A DNA stretch of 45,198 nucleotides from an uncultured Thiotrichaceae bacterium (GTDB taxonomy: Bacteria; Pseudomonadota; Gammaproteobacteria; Thiotrichales; Thiotrichaceae). Position 1 is the first letter of the stretch; every line of letters starts with the position of its first letter. The notes below the pieces were generated by a model, which saw only the letters and a list, made by a program, of their open reading frames with translations, had not been told where the DNA came from and ran no database searches. Shown piece after piece: positions 1 to 8,522 of this stretch. Position numbers and translations under genes: made by a program. The stretch lies in NCBI GenBank assembly GCA_937925855.1, contig CALAMO010000053.1, forward strand, positions 1 to 45,198, read 5' to 3'.

Positions 1-111
1 CTTTTCTTTATCCGCGCCCGCAATATGGGCATCGATAATTTCTTTCTTACGCTTCATGCGCGCATTGTGACGGGCATTTTTCTGCTCATCCTGTAATTGA
101 GCGTCGCTCAT
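1..111 (-). CDS. cobO: Cob(I)yrinic acid a,c-diamide adenosyltransferase, N-terminus only (cut by window edge)
   Basis: Only the first 37 codons lie in the window; the rest continues past position 1. The peptide begins MSDAQLQDEQKNARHNARMK and is rich in basic residues and in the ERxxARMxRKK-type pattern that precedes the P-loop in CobO/BtuR corrinoid adenosyltransferases, which attach the adenosyl group of ATP to cob(I)alamin or its precursors. The ATG at 109-111 is backed by a perfect AGGAGG Shine-Dalgarno at 118-123. The start lies inside the 3' end of dusC (26-nt overlap), so the two may be translationally coupled. The catalytic P-loop is outside the window, so the assignment rests on the N-terminal signature alone. 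Confidence 0.7.
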   Translation of the reverse strand, partial: MSDAQLQDEQKNARHNARMKRKKEIIDAHIAGADKEK

Positions 112-1078
112 AATTTTCCTCCTGCAACCTTATTGAGCCAAAGTCACGCAGACTTCCGTCGATCTCAGCCAGCGTTTTTAAACGCTTTAACTGCTGAAAC
201 AACACTTCCGCCTCCGGGTATTGACGCCGTAAATAATTCAGCCACTGCTTCACCCGATTCGGCGCAAACTTCGGATTATCCAGCGGGATATTCGGGATGT
301 ACTCCAATAGCATATGGCGTACCTGCTCCCAGCTCAGTGCGGTATATGCGGCCTGTTGTTGCGCCGCCCGAATCGCCGGAGCCAAATCAGGTCGACATAA
401 GCTGCCCCGCCCCAGCATTAAATCAATGCAGCCACTTTCCTGCTGTGCGCGCTGCGCATCAGCCGGTGACCAGATTTCACCGTTCACAATCAGCGGGATC
501 GTCAGCGCCGCCCGCACCTGAGCCAGTTGATGCCAATGCGCCGGTGGTTTATAGCCGTCTTTGCGGGTGCGCGCATGAATACACAGCTCAGTAGCCCCCG
601 CCGCCTCGACGCCAGTGGCAATATCCATCAGCAAACTGGCATCATGGAAGCCAAGGCGAATTTTAGCCGTTACCGGCGTCGTCGGACTCACCGCCGCCCG
701 CACCGCCGCTACGATACTGTGTACACGCTCCGGCTCACGTAATAAAGCAGACCCGCCATCATTACGGTTTACCGTCTTCGAAGGGCAGCCAAAATTCAAA
801 TCAATACCCGGCGCGCCGACCTGCTCAGCTTTACGGGCATTCAGCGCCATATACGCCGGATCACCCCCCAACAGCTGCACATAAACCGGGGTGCCCGCAG
901 GTGTTTTACCACCCGCTCGCAGCTCCGGGCAGTAGCGGTAAAACACCCGCGCTGGCAGCTTTTGCTGCGTGATACGCACAAACTCAGTGACACAGCGGTC
1001 GAAACCACCTAAGCGAGTCAGCATATCACGCATCGTGTAGTCGACCACGCCTTCCATCGGAGCTAAAAGAATACGCAT
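86..1078 (-). CDS. dusC: tRNA-dihydrouridine(16) synthase DusC
   Basis: FMN-dependent enzyme that reduces uridine 16 in the D-loop of tRNAs using NADPH. The 330-residue product starts MRILLAPMEGVVD, matching the family start, so I choose the ATG at 1078 over the upstream TTG at 1090. Visible Dus signatures are LAPMEGV at the N-terminus (FMN-binding TIM-barrel strand), CVTEFVRI, NFGCPSKTVN with the catalytic cysteine, AKIRLG, ELCIHARTR, VNGEIW and LMLGRGSL. The TEFVR plus GCPSKTVN combination and the C-terminal RVKQWLNYLRR segment favour the DusC subfamily over DusA or DusB. The gene overlaps the downstream cobO start by 26 nt and is divergent from folE across 162 bp. Confidence 0.93.
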   Translation of the reverse strand: MRILLAPMEGVVDYTMRDMLTRLGGFDRCVTEFVRITQQKLPARVFYRYCPELRAGGKTPAGTPVYVQLLGGDPAYMALNARKAEQVGAPGIDLNFGCPSKTVNRNDGGSALLREPERVHSIVAAVRAAVSPTTPVTAKIRLGFHDASLLMDIATGVEAAGATELCIHARTRKDGYKPPAHWHQLAQVRAALTIPLIVNGEIWSPADAQRAQQESGCIDLMLGRGSLCRPDLAPAIRAAQQQAAYTALSWEQVRHMLLEYIPNIPLDNPKFAPNRVKQWLNYLRRQYPEAEVLFQQLKRLKTLAEIDGSLRDFGSIRLQEENYERRSITG

Positions 1079-1240
1079 CTGCTTTAGCAAACTATTGTGA
1101 ATGAAGCGCGCAAACTGGCATTAACCACTATAGAAGTCAATCCATATTGATATACACTGCAACGCACACCATCATTAACTAATGATCAGCAGCAAGCGTT
1201 AACGTAGCGCCCCATTATACCTAGCAGCCGGAGCCAAGCG

Positions 1241-1924
1241 ATGAGCACCTATCCCACGCACACCGAAGACAAACAGGATAGCGCAATTAGCGCAGAAGCC
1301 GCCTTAGTCCAGCAGGCACTGCTGGCAAACGGCCTAGAAACCCCAATGCTCGCTACTGGCCTCAGTGCAACGCAGAAATATGAGCGCATCAAAGCATTAA
1401 TGGCAGACGTGGTCAGCACCCTCGGCCTCGACTTAACGGATGACAGCCTGGCGGAGACGCCACACCGCATTGCCAAAATGTATGTGCATGAAATTTTCTC
1501 CGGGCTGAATTACCAGCATTTCCCCAGGCTGTCCTTGGTGGATAATAAAATGAATGCGCGTGAGATGATTAAGGTGCGCGACATCGAGTTAACCAGCACC
1601 TGCGAACATCATTTTGTCACCATCGACGGCAAAGCCAAGGTCGCCTATATCCCCAGCGATAAAATCATTGGTCTGTCCAAAATCAACCGGATCGTGCGTT
1701 TCTTTGGACAGCGGCCACAGATTCAGGAGCGTCTGACCCGCCAAATTTTGGTGGCGCTACAGACCCTGCTTAATACCGACAATGTCGCGGTCAGCATCGA
1801 TGCCGTGCATTACTGCGTTAAATCGCGCGGGGTGATGGACGCTAATTCTCTCACCAGCACCACCGCACTCGGCGGCTGTTTTAAAGAGAATATCCATACG
1901 CGGGCCGAATTTCTGAATCCCTAA
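1241..1924 (+). CDS. folE: GTP cyclohydrolase I (FolE)
   Basis: Catalyses GTP to 7,8-dihydroneopterin triphosphate, the first step of tetrahydrofolate synthesis. The 227-residue length is close to E. coli FolE (222). Motifs: [36 protein letters not shown] with the zinc-binding Cys and the His pair, [28 protein letters not shown], and a second zinc cysteine in HYCVKSRGV followed by the usual [10 protein letters not shown]. The first 40 residues are variable, as in the family. GGAG at 1230-1233 sits 7 nt before the ATG. The next gene begins 2 nt after the stop, so the two are probably one transcript. Confidence 0.96.
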   Translation: MSTYPTHTEDKQDSAISAEAALVQQALLANGLETPMLATGLSATQKYERIKALMADVVSTLGLDLTDDSLAETPHRIAKMYVHEIFSGLNYQHFPRLSLVDNKMNAREMIKVRDIELTSTCEHHFVTIDGKAKVAYIPSDKIIGLSKINRIVRFFGQRPQIQERLTRQILVALQTLLNTDNVAVSIDAVHYCVKSRGVMDANSLTSTTALGGCFKENIHTRAEFLNP

Positions 1925-1926
1925 CC

Positions 1927-3576
1927 ATGCAGGCGACCCCACCTCCGACTGAACAGATAGACTGGCTGGCTGAGAACGCAACAACCGATGCCCTATCCCC
2001 CGGTTTCCCCGAAAAAATGGTCATTCTCGACTGTGAAACCACTGGCGGTAAGGCCACCTACCACCGCATCACTGAGATCGGCCTGTTGGTGGTGGAACAG
2101 GGTAAAATCACTGCGCGCTGGCAGCAGCTACTTAACCCCGAAGCCCATATCCCACCGGAAATTCAGCGCCTCACCGGCATCACTCCCGCCTTGGTTAAGG
2201 ATGCGCCCGTCTTTGCTGACATCGCTGAAGAACTGCTGACTTATCTCACGGGCCGCGTCCTGGTCGCACACAACGCCCGTTTTGATTATGGCTTCCTCAA
2301 AAACGAGTTCGCCCGCATTGAACAGGCTTATAGCACCAAACCGCTGTGCTCCGTTAAACTCAGTCGACGGCTGTTCCCACAGTACAAACGCCACAGCCTG
2401 AGTGCGATTATAAAACGCTTCAACTTCAGCATCGAGAACCGCCACCGTGGCCTGGACGATGCGCTTATGGTGTGGAAACTATTGCTTAAAGCCAGCGCGC
2501 TCTTCCCGGAAGATGACATTGCCGCCGCCTGTGGGCAGGCATTAAAGCGGCCTGCGCTGCCGATGCAGCTTGATCCAGCGGAGATTGACCGCCTGCCGAA
2601 AGCGCCAGGGGTCTATTACTTCTATGACAGTAAAGGCAAACTGCTATACATCGGCAAGTCTATCAACATCCGCGACCGCGTCATGAGCCACTTCACCCAG
2701 GACTACCGCAACGCCAAAGACCTGCAAATGAGCGCGCTGATTGCACATATTGATTTTGAGCGCACGCCCTCGGATTTTGGCGCGCAAATTCATGAAAGCA
2801 AACAAATCAAAGCCCTCAGCCCACACTATAACCGCCGCCTGCGAAAGGTGAGCCGCCTCTACCAGCTGGTGACAGCAACGGATGCGGCGGGTTATCTGCG
2901 CATTACGATCCGCCCGACTGAAAAGACCGCGCACCCCGCGAGCGAGCAGTTCGGTCTGTTTCGCAGTCAGCGGCACGCTGAAGGCCGCCTCAGTAAATTA
3001 GCCGAACACTTTTTCCTGTGTCAGAAACTATGTGGCCTGCAGGCCGACGGGCGCGGCAACGCCCCTTGCTTTGGCTTCCAACTTAAACGCTGCTTCGGTG
3101 CCTGCTGCCAGCAGGAAGCCGCCACTGCTTACAATGAACGAGTGCGCATTGCGCTGCAAGCATACCGCCAGCGTATTTGGCCCTGGCCGGATGCCGTATT
3201 ACTGGAAGAGCGTGATCAGAACGATAGCGAACTAGTGGTCTGGCATCTGCTGTACCAATGGCGCTATCTGGCGCAGGTAAAGGAGTGGACTGAGCTAGAG
3301 GAATGGGGCTATCTGCTGGCCGCTACGACTCCCCATGCCGCTGCTGGCAACACCAACGTAGCGGATGAAACCACGCCGCAAAGCAGCAGCCTGCCGCTGG
3401 CTGATGATGACACGACATCGACGTCAAGCAGTGCGTCAGTCACGCAGGCCGGAGATTTTGATCTCGATCTCTATCTGATTATGGTGCGCTTTATGCTCCA
3501 ACCCGCGCTAATGCAACAGCACGGGTTACGCATTATACCGCTGTGTTCAGCGCAGACAGCATCCGCTGAACCTTAG
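1927..3576 (+). CDS. DEDDh 3'-5' exonuclease fused to GIY-YIG (Cho/UvrC-N-like) endonuclease
   Basis: A 549-residue two-nuclease fusion. Residues 31-200 form a DnaQ-like exonuclease: VILDCETTGG (D35, E37), an HNARFDYGFL motif, and HRGLDDALMVW as the HxxxxD motif. Residues 220-300 form a GIY-YIG domain (APGVYYFYDSKGKLLYIGKS, with R of NIRDRVMSHF). A cysteine cluster follows (CQKLCGL, then APCFGFQLKRCFGACC) resembling the iron-sulfur-type cysteines after the GIY-YIG domain of UvrC and Cho. The C-terminal 120 residues are low in recognisable motifs and include a Ser/Thr/Asp-rich linker (about 475-505). Such fusions are known as bacterial epsilon/GIY-YIG proteins with a presumed DNA-repair role; substrate unknown. 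No Shine-Dalgarno precedes the ATG 2 nt after folE; M31 is an alternative start. Confidence 0.88.
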   Translation: MQATPPPTEQIDWLAENATTDALSPGFPEKMVILDCETTGGKATYHRITEIGLLVVEQGKITARWQQLLNPEAHIPPEIQRLTGITPALVKDAPVFADIAEELLTYLTGRVLVAHNARFDYGFLKNEFARIEQAYSTKPLCSVKLSRRLFPQYKRHSLSAIIKRFNFSIENRHRGLDDALMVWKLLLKASALFPEDDIAAACGQALKRPALPMQLDPAEIDRLPKAPGVYYFYDSKGKLLYIGKSINIRDRVMSHFTQDYRNAKDLQMSALIAHIDFERTPSDFGAQIHESKQIKALSPHYNRRLRKVSRLYQLVTATDAAGYLRITIRPTEKTAHPASEQFGLFRSQRHAEGRLSKLAEHFFLCQKLCGLQADGRGNAPCFGFQLKRCFGACCQQEAATAYNERVRIALQAYRQRIWPWPDAVLLEERDQNDSELVVWHLLYQWRYLAQVKEWTELEEWGYLLAATTPHAAAGNTNVADETTPQSSSLPLADDDTTSTSSSASVTQAGDFDLDLYLIMVRFMLQPALMQQHGLRIIPLCSAQTASAEP

Positions 3577-3629
3577 GCGCGGCCGCCAAAGCCGCCAACA
3601 CATCGCCTTGCCGCCCTAAGCTTCTCAAC

Positions 3630-4433
3630 CTATGCCTCTAGATAATGTACCGCTGTCGTGATTCGACCATCGGCATGCAGGTCGAACTCCCGCCACGCCG
3701 GGCGGTTGTGATCGAGGCGTAAATCATGGTCGATATGCTTGACCTGTACGCAGGTCGCCGGGGTGCCCCACACCGCCACCGTACGCCCGCTGTCCAGCGT
3801 ATGGCTAGTCGCAAATTCACTGTGAATATGGCCAAAAGCAATGCCCGCCACCTGTGGGTGACGGTCGATCATCTGCCAGAATGCTGTGGTTTGTTGCAGC
3901 CCCTGCTGATCCATCCAGGGACTACCAATCGGCAACGGATGATGATGCATAAAAACTAGGGCGTGCTCAGACGGTTTGAGCGCCGCCAGCTGCGCAGCGA
4001 TATGCTCAAACTGCACCGCCTCAAGATGTCCATCACTGTGCTGCGGCTTGCTCGTGTCTAAAAACAGCATGTGCCAGCCCCCAAAAGCCTGCCGAAGTTC
4101 AGCATGGATATTAGCGTCCTGCGCCACCAAATGCGGCTGCATCAACGTGGGAATATCATGATTACCGGGCAGCACATAAATCGGCTTGGGGAAGCCGCGT
4201 AGCAGGGCGGCAATCCGCTGGTAACTAGCCGCCGTTTCTTCCTGTACTAAATCACCGCTAATCACCAGCGCGTCAAAATCACCCGCATCAGTGATAAGGT
4301 GATTCAGCACCCGCCGCAGTGACCGATTCGGATAGACCGGAATATCCGACCATTCCAAAACAGCATTATCATCAGCATAACAATGTAGATCGCTTATTTG
4401 TATCAGCCTTAGCGCCCGCTGTGAATTATTCAT
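3630..4433 (-). CDS. cpdA: CpdA-like 3',5'-cyclic nucleotide phosphodiesterase (calcineurin-like)
   Basis: Class III metallophosphoesterase of 267 residues, close to E. coli CpdA (275), which hydrolyses cAMP to AMP. The full metal-ligand series is present in order: D15-L-H17 (QISDLH), VISGDLVQEE, LPGNHDIP, FMHHHPLP and FGHIHSEF. These are the five calcineurin-fold blocks. The VLPGNHD and HHHP context and the short length fit CpdA rather than larger phosphoesterases. It is divergent from the TatD-family gene across a 73-bp AT-rich gap and convergent with the exonuclease fusion. I see no strong ribosome binding site; the ATG at 4433 is the only start that keeps the first beta strand. Confidence 0.85.
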   Translation of the reverse strand: MNNSQRALRLIQISDLHCYADDNAVLEWSDIPVYPNRSLRRVLNHLITDAGDFDALVISGDLVQEETAASYQRIAALLRGFPKPIYVLPGNHDIPTLMQPHLVAQDANIHAELRQAFGGWHMLFLDTSKPQHSDGHLEAVQFEHIAAQLAALKPSEHALVFMHHHPLPIGSPWMDQQGLQQTTAFWQMIDRHPQVAGIAFGHIHSEFATSHTLDSGRTVAVWGTPATCVQVKHIDHDLRLDHNRPAWREFDLHADGRITTAVHYLEA

Positions 4434-4506
4434 TCTATTTAATCCAATGATGCTCTGTAATAACTATTATGTTAATTTAGTATTACATTAATAGGTTTTC
4501 GTTCAA

Positions 4507-5271
4507 ATGCGTTTAATCGATAGTCACTGCCATTTTGATAACCCCGCGTTTAATCATGATCGCACACAGTTACAGCAGCAAATGTCCCTATACGGCGTAA
4601 CCGATATTATTATTCCGGCGACAACGGCTGCGCGCTGGCCCGACCTTAAAACACTGACGGACAGTCGGCCTAACTACCACGCCAGCTATGGTCTGCACCC
4701 CCTGTTCATGCAAGAACATAAGCCGGAACACTTGGCCCAGCTACGTCACTGGCTGGAACGTGAACCCGCGATTGCCGTCGGTGAATGCGGGCTGGACTTT
4801 TTTATTCCTGGATTTAATCAAAGCGAACAAGAGCAGCTTTTTCAACATCACTTAACTTTAGCGCGGGATTTTAATTTACCCCTTATTATTCATGCACGTA
4901 AATCCTTAGATATTATTTTAAAACATATCCGCCGCTGCGGCGATTTACGCGGCGTGATTCACAGTTTCTCTGGCAGCCAACAGCAGGCTGATCAATTAAT
5001 CGCAGCGGGCTTTTATCTCGGCATCGGCGGCACCGTGAGCTATGACCGCGCACAACGGCTGCGCCGGATTGTGCGTCAAATACCGGAAGACTATTTATTA
5101 TTGGAAACGGATGCACCGGATCAGCCAGATAGCCAATGGCGCGGCCAGCGGAATGAACCCAGCAGGCTGCCGGTTATAGCGCGGGCCGTGGCAGAAATAC
5201 GCCAGACCTCACCTGAGCATACTGCCGAGGTCACCACTGCGAATGCGCTGCGGCTGTTTGGCTTAATTTAG
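4507..5271 (+). CDS. TatD/YjjV-family metal-dependent hydrolase
   Basis: 254-residue TIM-barrel deoxyribonuclease-type hydrolase. Motifs: LIDSHCHFD (H7, H9 metal ligands), AVGECGLDF, LIIHARKS, GVIHSFSGS and LLLETDAPDQP, the standard metal-site set of the TatD family. E. coli members (TatD, YcfH, YjjV) are Mg-dependent DNases or 3'-5' exonucleases; this one has the short YjjV-like length and the SFSG hairpin. The start follows AGG about 11 nt upstream in an AT-rich leader. It stands alone on the plus strand between two minus-strand genes, so context adds nothing to function. The exact subfamily is inferred. Confidence 0.88.
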   Translation: MRLIDSHCHFDNPAFNHDRTQLQQQMSLYGVTDIIIPATTAARWPDLKTLTDSRPNYHASYGLHPLFMQEHKPEHLAQLRHWLEREPAIAVGECGLDFFIPGFNQSEQEQLFQHHLTLARDFNLPLIIHARKSLDIILKHIRRCGDLRGVIHSFSGSQQQADQLIAAGFYLGIGGTVSYDRAQRLRRIVRQIPEDYLLLETDAPDQPDSQWRGQRNEPSRLPVIARAVAEIRQTSPEHTAEVTTANALRLFGLI

Positions 5272-5326
5272 CCGCTGCCATGGGTTCTGCCTTTTGTCGA
5301 TGAGGTCAAGCCTAAGCGACTCGCCA

Positions 5327-6070
5327 TCATCCATCCTGCAACACGCTGATTTCAACCCGGCGGTTGCGCTGTTTACCCTGTAGCGTGGCGTTACTGGCGA
5401 TGGGTCGAGTGGCACCATAGCCGGTGGTCAACAGCTGTTCCGGCAACACGCCCTGGGCTAACATATAGCGGCGCAGCGTATTTGCCCGCAGCTCGGTAAG
5501 CGCCATCTGACCCAGAACCGTACCCTGATTGTCCACATGCACCGACAGCTCAACCTGAATGCCAGCGTTCGCTTGCAGCAGCGTTGCCAACCTATCCAAC
5601 ACCGGCAGCGCCGGCGGCATCAGGTCGGCGGTCGCATAGGCAAATTGCACAGCATCCAGGCTGTATTTTTCCAGCGGATGAAAACGCGGTGGGATATACA
5701 GGCCGTTCTCAAATTCCGGCTCAAATAGCGCAAGCCGCAACTCAGCCTCCTCACTCGCGGCTTGTTCCAGCTCATGCGTGACTGCGCGCACGCCCGCCAC
5801 ATTGCTAACGGTACGCACCACATCATCGACCAAATAATCATCCGCCAGTGGCCCGCTTAGCTGTGCGGCTCGCCCCTCAAACGCAATCGCTACCGGCGGC
5901 AAATCTGCCGCTAACAGCGCCTGCCGCGCCTGTTGCAGCAGCTGCATTTCCAGCTGATCTTTTTTAAAATAGGCCGTCACAGCCGATAGGATGATAGCAA
6001 ACAGTGCGGTTAACGCAATCAGGCGCATCGGAATCGGCAGCATGCGCTTATGTTTATTCAGTGCTAACAC
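5327..6070 (-). CDS. OmpA-family C-terminal domain protein with N-terminal membrane anchor
   Basis: 247 residues. Residues 16-36 (RLIALTALFAIILSAVTAYF) form a single membrane segment, so the protein is anchored in the inner membrane with its bulk in the periplasm. Residues 50-105 resemble a BON-type fold (AFEGRAAQLSGPL, then VRTVSNVAGVRAVTHELE). Residues 140-245 form an OmpA/MotB peptidoglycan-binding domain: VQFAYATADLMP, VELSVHVDN, LTELRANTLRRYML, LLTTGYGATRPI and QRNRRVEISV. In the usual OmpA motif GHTDxxG is read here as VHVDNQG, so one typical position differs. It is the last gene of the Roadblock/GTPase cluster, 27 bp after the FimV-like gene, which suggests it links that system to the cell wall. 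Confidence 0.85.
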   Translation of the reverse strand: MLALNKHKRMLPIPMRLIALTALFAIILSAVTAYFKKDQLEMQLLQQARQALLAADLPPVAIAFEGRAAQLSGPLADDYLVDDVVRTVSNVAGVRAVTHELEQAASEEAELRLALFEPEFENGLYIPPRFHPLEKYSLDAVQFAYATADLMPPALPVLDRLATLLQANAGIQVELSVHVDNQGTVLGQMALTELRANTLRRYMLAQGVLPEQLLTTGYGATRPIASNATLQGKQRNRRVEISVLQDG

Positions 6071-6097
6071 TAGATAACTCCCTCACAACGCCAGCGT

Positions 6098-8014
6098 TTA
6101 GCCGACAAATGACAGTATTTCGCGTGCTTCCTGCTGCTGCTGTGTGCCGCCGTCGCGTAAGACTTCGCGCAGCATGTCGTTCGCTGCATCTGCATTGCGC
6201 AAGTCCAGATACGCACGCGCGATATCTAGCTTAAGCGCAGCATCAGGACTGTCGGGGCGTACCGGTGCCTGACTCAGCTGCGCAATCGCATCCAGCTCAC
6301 CCGGCTCCGCCACCGGGATCACCGGATCGTTAATGGCGTGCTCGAAACCAGCAGCCACCGGTGCCGAAACCGTCGTCACCAAAGCCGGAGACGGTTTACT
6401 GCGCCGCCCCAGCAACCAAGCAATCGGCAGCAGCAGCAGAGCCAATAGCCATGGCCCAAGTGACTTCCAATCGAACGTGGGCTGTACGGTTTCGACTAGA
6501 TTAACATCATTTGCAGCCGCCGCATTGATTTGCACAATCTCATTCTGCAAGGTTGCGGCACGTTCATTAGCACTGTCCAGCGCACCCTGTAAATCCGTAT
6601 TCTTGAGCTTACTGGCTGCAAGATCACGGTTCAACTGGGTATTACTATCACCCAGCGCCGCTAGCTCAGCACGCAGACCGCTAACATCCTGCTGACTCAG
6701 GGCCAGTTCTGCCTGCTGTGCCGCCAGTTTTTCATCCAGCGTCGCATTCTCAGTCTTCAGCTGCGTGCTGCTACGCTGCAATACCGCTAACTGCTGCTGT
6801 AATTCCGGCGCATCGGCCTGGAGTAAGTCAACCTGCTGCTGCAAATCGCTGTTGCTGGCAGCAGCGGCATCTTTCGCCTGCTGCGCCACCTGTAATTGCT
6901 GCGTCAGCTCGGCGTTCTCTGCCTGCAAGTCGCTCTTGCTGGCAGCAGCGACATCTTTCGCCTGCTGCGCTGCCTGTAGTTGCTCGGTCAACTCGGCGTT
7001 CGTCGCCTGCAAGTCGGCCGCAGTCGCCGTCTGCTCACGCTGTGTCTGCTGCAAGTCGCTGAGCTGCTGGGTCAGCTGCGCGTTCGTCGCCTGTAAATCA
7101 GATACAGCAGCGGCTTGCGCATCGGCCCCCTGTTGCAGGCTTGCTAACTGTTGGCGCAGTGTCTCATTGCTACGCGCTAACTCGGCTACCTTGCTGGACT
7201 CAGCCTGCTGCGCATTATTTTGCTGCGTATTGAGCTGATCATTAAGCTGCTCATTCTGCGTTTGCAGTACGGCATGGGCAGATTTGAGCTGCTCAAATTC
7301 AGCCTGGGTGCGGCTTTGTTCGGCCTGCAGCTGAGTGAGTTCAGCCTGCGTGGCGTCGGCCCCAGCCTGCAGCTGCTGTAATGCAGTTTGTGCCGCTGTA
7401 TTGCTGCGCTGTAATTGCTGCACCGTCGACTGCTGCACCGCGTTCGCACTGACGACTGAGTTGGCGCTCAACGTTTGCAACTCGCTAATCTGCGCTTCCA
7501 GCTGCGCCAGCTCAGCATCCTGCCCGGTCTTGAGCTGTTCTAGCTGCACCAAACGATCTTGGAGCTCACGATTCTCAGCGTCAAGCTGCGCCAGCGCGCT
7601 GCTCAACTGATCACGTTCGGTGGTTAATGCCGCTGGTTCCACTGTTGGCGTCGCTGTCTCAGCAGCACGACTGCGCTGCTCACCGGCGAGTCCCGTCGTG
7701 GCCGCACGCCGCACCGCTGCCGCCGCTGGCAAATCAGCCAGCGCCGGTAGCACCAGCGTCTTGCCCACAATCAGGCGGTCGATATTGTCGTCGATGAAAG
7801 CATCCCGGTTTTTTTCCAGGATAATCTGCATCACGGCGCGCCGGTTCGCCAAATCTGGGTACGCCTGAACAACAATAGCACTCAAGGTGTCATTGCGTTT
7901 CACTTCAACTCGCGTTGGCTCCGCTGCCGTTACCGTTGCTAACTGACAGCACAACAGCAGCGCGCAGGTGTGTGCCAGCCGGTTAGGTTGGCGACGTTGG
8001 GATTTGTTGTTCAT
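6098..8014 (-). CDS. FimV-like LysM / coiled-coil / TM protein
   Basis: About 638 residues. A signal peptide (HTCALLLCCQLATVTAA) is followed by a LysM-type domain (VEVKRNDTLSAIVVQAYPD, then NRDAFIDDNIDRLIVGKTLVLP), which binds peptidoglycan. Next comes a roughly 350-residue Gln/Leu/Ala-rich coiled coil, one membrane segment (PWLLALLLLPIAWLLGRR), and a C-terminal cytoplasmic tail. The tail ends in the FimV C-terminal helix pair (DAALKLDIARAYLDLRNADAANDMLREVL, read in two parts). This architecture is that of FimV/HubP polar landmark proteins, which recruit motility and chemotaxis machinery. I choose ATG 8014 because it gives a clean signal peptide and no overlap with the Roadblock gene; 8032 and 8104 are in-frame alternatives. 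It lacks the usual asd/truA neighbourhood of the canonical fimV, so it may be a paralogue dedicated to this cluster. Confidence 0.85.
   Translation of the reverse strand: MNNKSQRRQPNRLAHTCALLLCCQLATVTAAEPTRVEVKRNDTLSAIVVQAYPDLANRRAVMQIILEKNRDAFIDDNIDRLIVGKTLVLPALADLPAAAAVRRAATTGLAGEQRSRAAETATPTVEPAALTTERDQLSSALAQLDAENRELQDRLVQLEQLKTGQDAELAQLEAQISELQTLSANSVVSANAVQQSTVQQLQRSNTAAQTALQQLQAGADATQAELTQLQAEQSRTQAEFEQLKSAHAVLQTQNEQLNDQLNTQQNNAQQAESSKVAELARSNETLRQQLASLQQGADAQAAAVSDLQATNAQLTQQLSDLQQTQREQTATAADLQATNAELTEQLQAAQQAKDVAAASKSDLQAENAELTQQLQVAQQAKDAAAASNSDLQQQVDLLQADAPELQQQLAVLQRSSTQLKTENATLDEKLAAQQAELALSQQDVSGLRAELAALGDSNTQLNRDLAASKLKNTDLQGALDSANERAATLQNEIVQINAAAANDVNLVETVQPTFDWKSLGPWLLALLLLPIAWLLGRRSKPSPALVTTVSAPVAAGFEHAINDPVIPVAEPGELDAIAQLSQAPVRPDSPDAALKLDIARAYLDLRNADAANDMLREVLRDGGTQQQQEAREILSFVG
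6841..7092 (-). repeat. 84-bp tandem repeats inside the FimV-like coiled coil
   Basis: Three consecutive 84-bp units begin at 6841, 6925 and 7009, with a degenerate continuation from 7093. Each begins near GCAAGTCG and ends near GTTCGTCGCCT. One unit encodes 28 residues, exactly four heptads (for example DLQAENAELTQQLQVAQQAK). The first two units are the most alike, indicating recent duplication. Copy number could vary between strains and so change the length of the periplasmic rod. Confidence 0.8.
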
Positions 8015-8060
8015 ATCAGCAGCCACTCTCATAGCAGATAAGCTTATCAGATAACGTCTA

Positions 8061-8423
8061 TCAGATAATTTTCCCAATGCCTTCAGCGGCACGCTTGACA
8101 TCAAGGAAAATCAGCCCTAAGCGGGCGTTTGGCTTCGCGAGTACGGTGACCACCGCATCGTTACCGGCGTGTGTCATCAGGATATAACCGGTCGCACCTT
8201 TAATCAGCACCTGTTCCAGCGCACCGCGCGCCAGCTCCTCCGCTGTACGATCACCCAGTGACAGCATGGCCGCACTCATCGCACCGACCCGGTCTTCGTC
8301 CATTCCCGCAGGAAGCAGCGAAGCCATCATGAGCCCATCGGTTGATAACACCGCCGACGCCTCAATATCCGCTGAAGAGCCGTTAAGATCACTGAGGATA
8401 GAATTCAACATTTCTGCACGCAT
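8061..8423 (-). CDS. Roadblock/LC7 domain protein (MglB/CvnB-like)
   Basis: 120 residues forming a complete Roadblock/LC7 fold: helix MLNSILSDLNGSS, strand AVLSTDGLMMASLL, helix DEDRVGAMSAAMLSLGDRTA, the GALEQVLIKGATGYILMTHA hairpin, then AVVTVLAKPNARLGLIFLDV. Proteins of this family act as regulators or activators of small Ras-like GTPases (MglB for MglA; CvnB in actinobacterial conservons). A strong Shine-Dalgarno (AAGGAGAT) precedes the ATG at 8423. It lies between a winged-helix-like protein and the FimV-like protein in the same orientation as the GTPase at 9173-9715, its likely partner. Confidence 0.93.
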   Translation of the reverse strand: MRAEMLNSILSDLNGSSADIEASAVLSTDGLMMASLLPAGMDEDRVGAMSAAMLSLGDRTAEELARGALEQVLIKGATGYILMTHAGNDAVVTVLAKPNARLGLIFLDVKRAAEGIGKII

Positions 8424-8522
8424 AGGATTTATCTCCTTTTCATCATTTCGTTGTACAAGCTTATTATCCCGTCATTACCGGAGCGGGTGCGGCTTTTAAA
8501 TCTCATTGTCTGTTACGGGAAG

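Noticed and set aside
6841-7110. CRISPR-like repeat array
   Set aside because: The 84-bp units are continuous, in frame and code for heptads; there are no unique spacers.
6333-7610. Several long plus-strand frames opposite the FimV-like gene (Cys/Ser/Ala-rich)
   Set aside because: They are antisense shadows of the Gln/Ala/Leu-rich coiled coil; no ribosome sites or family features.
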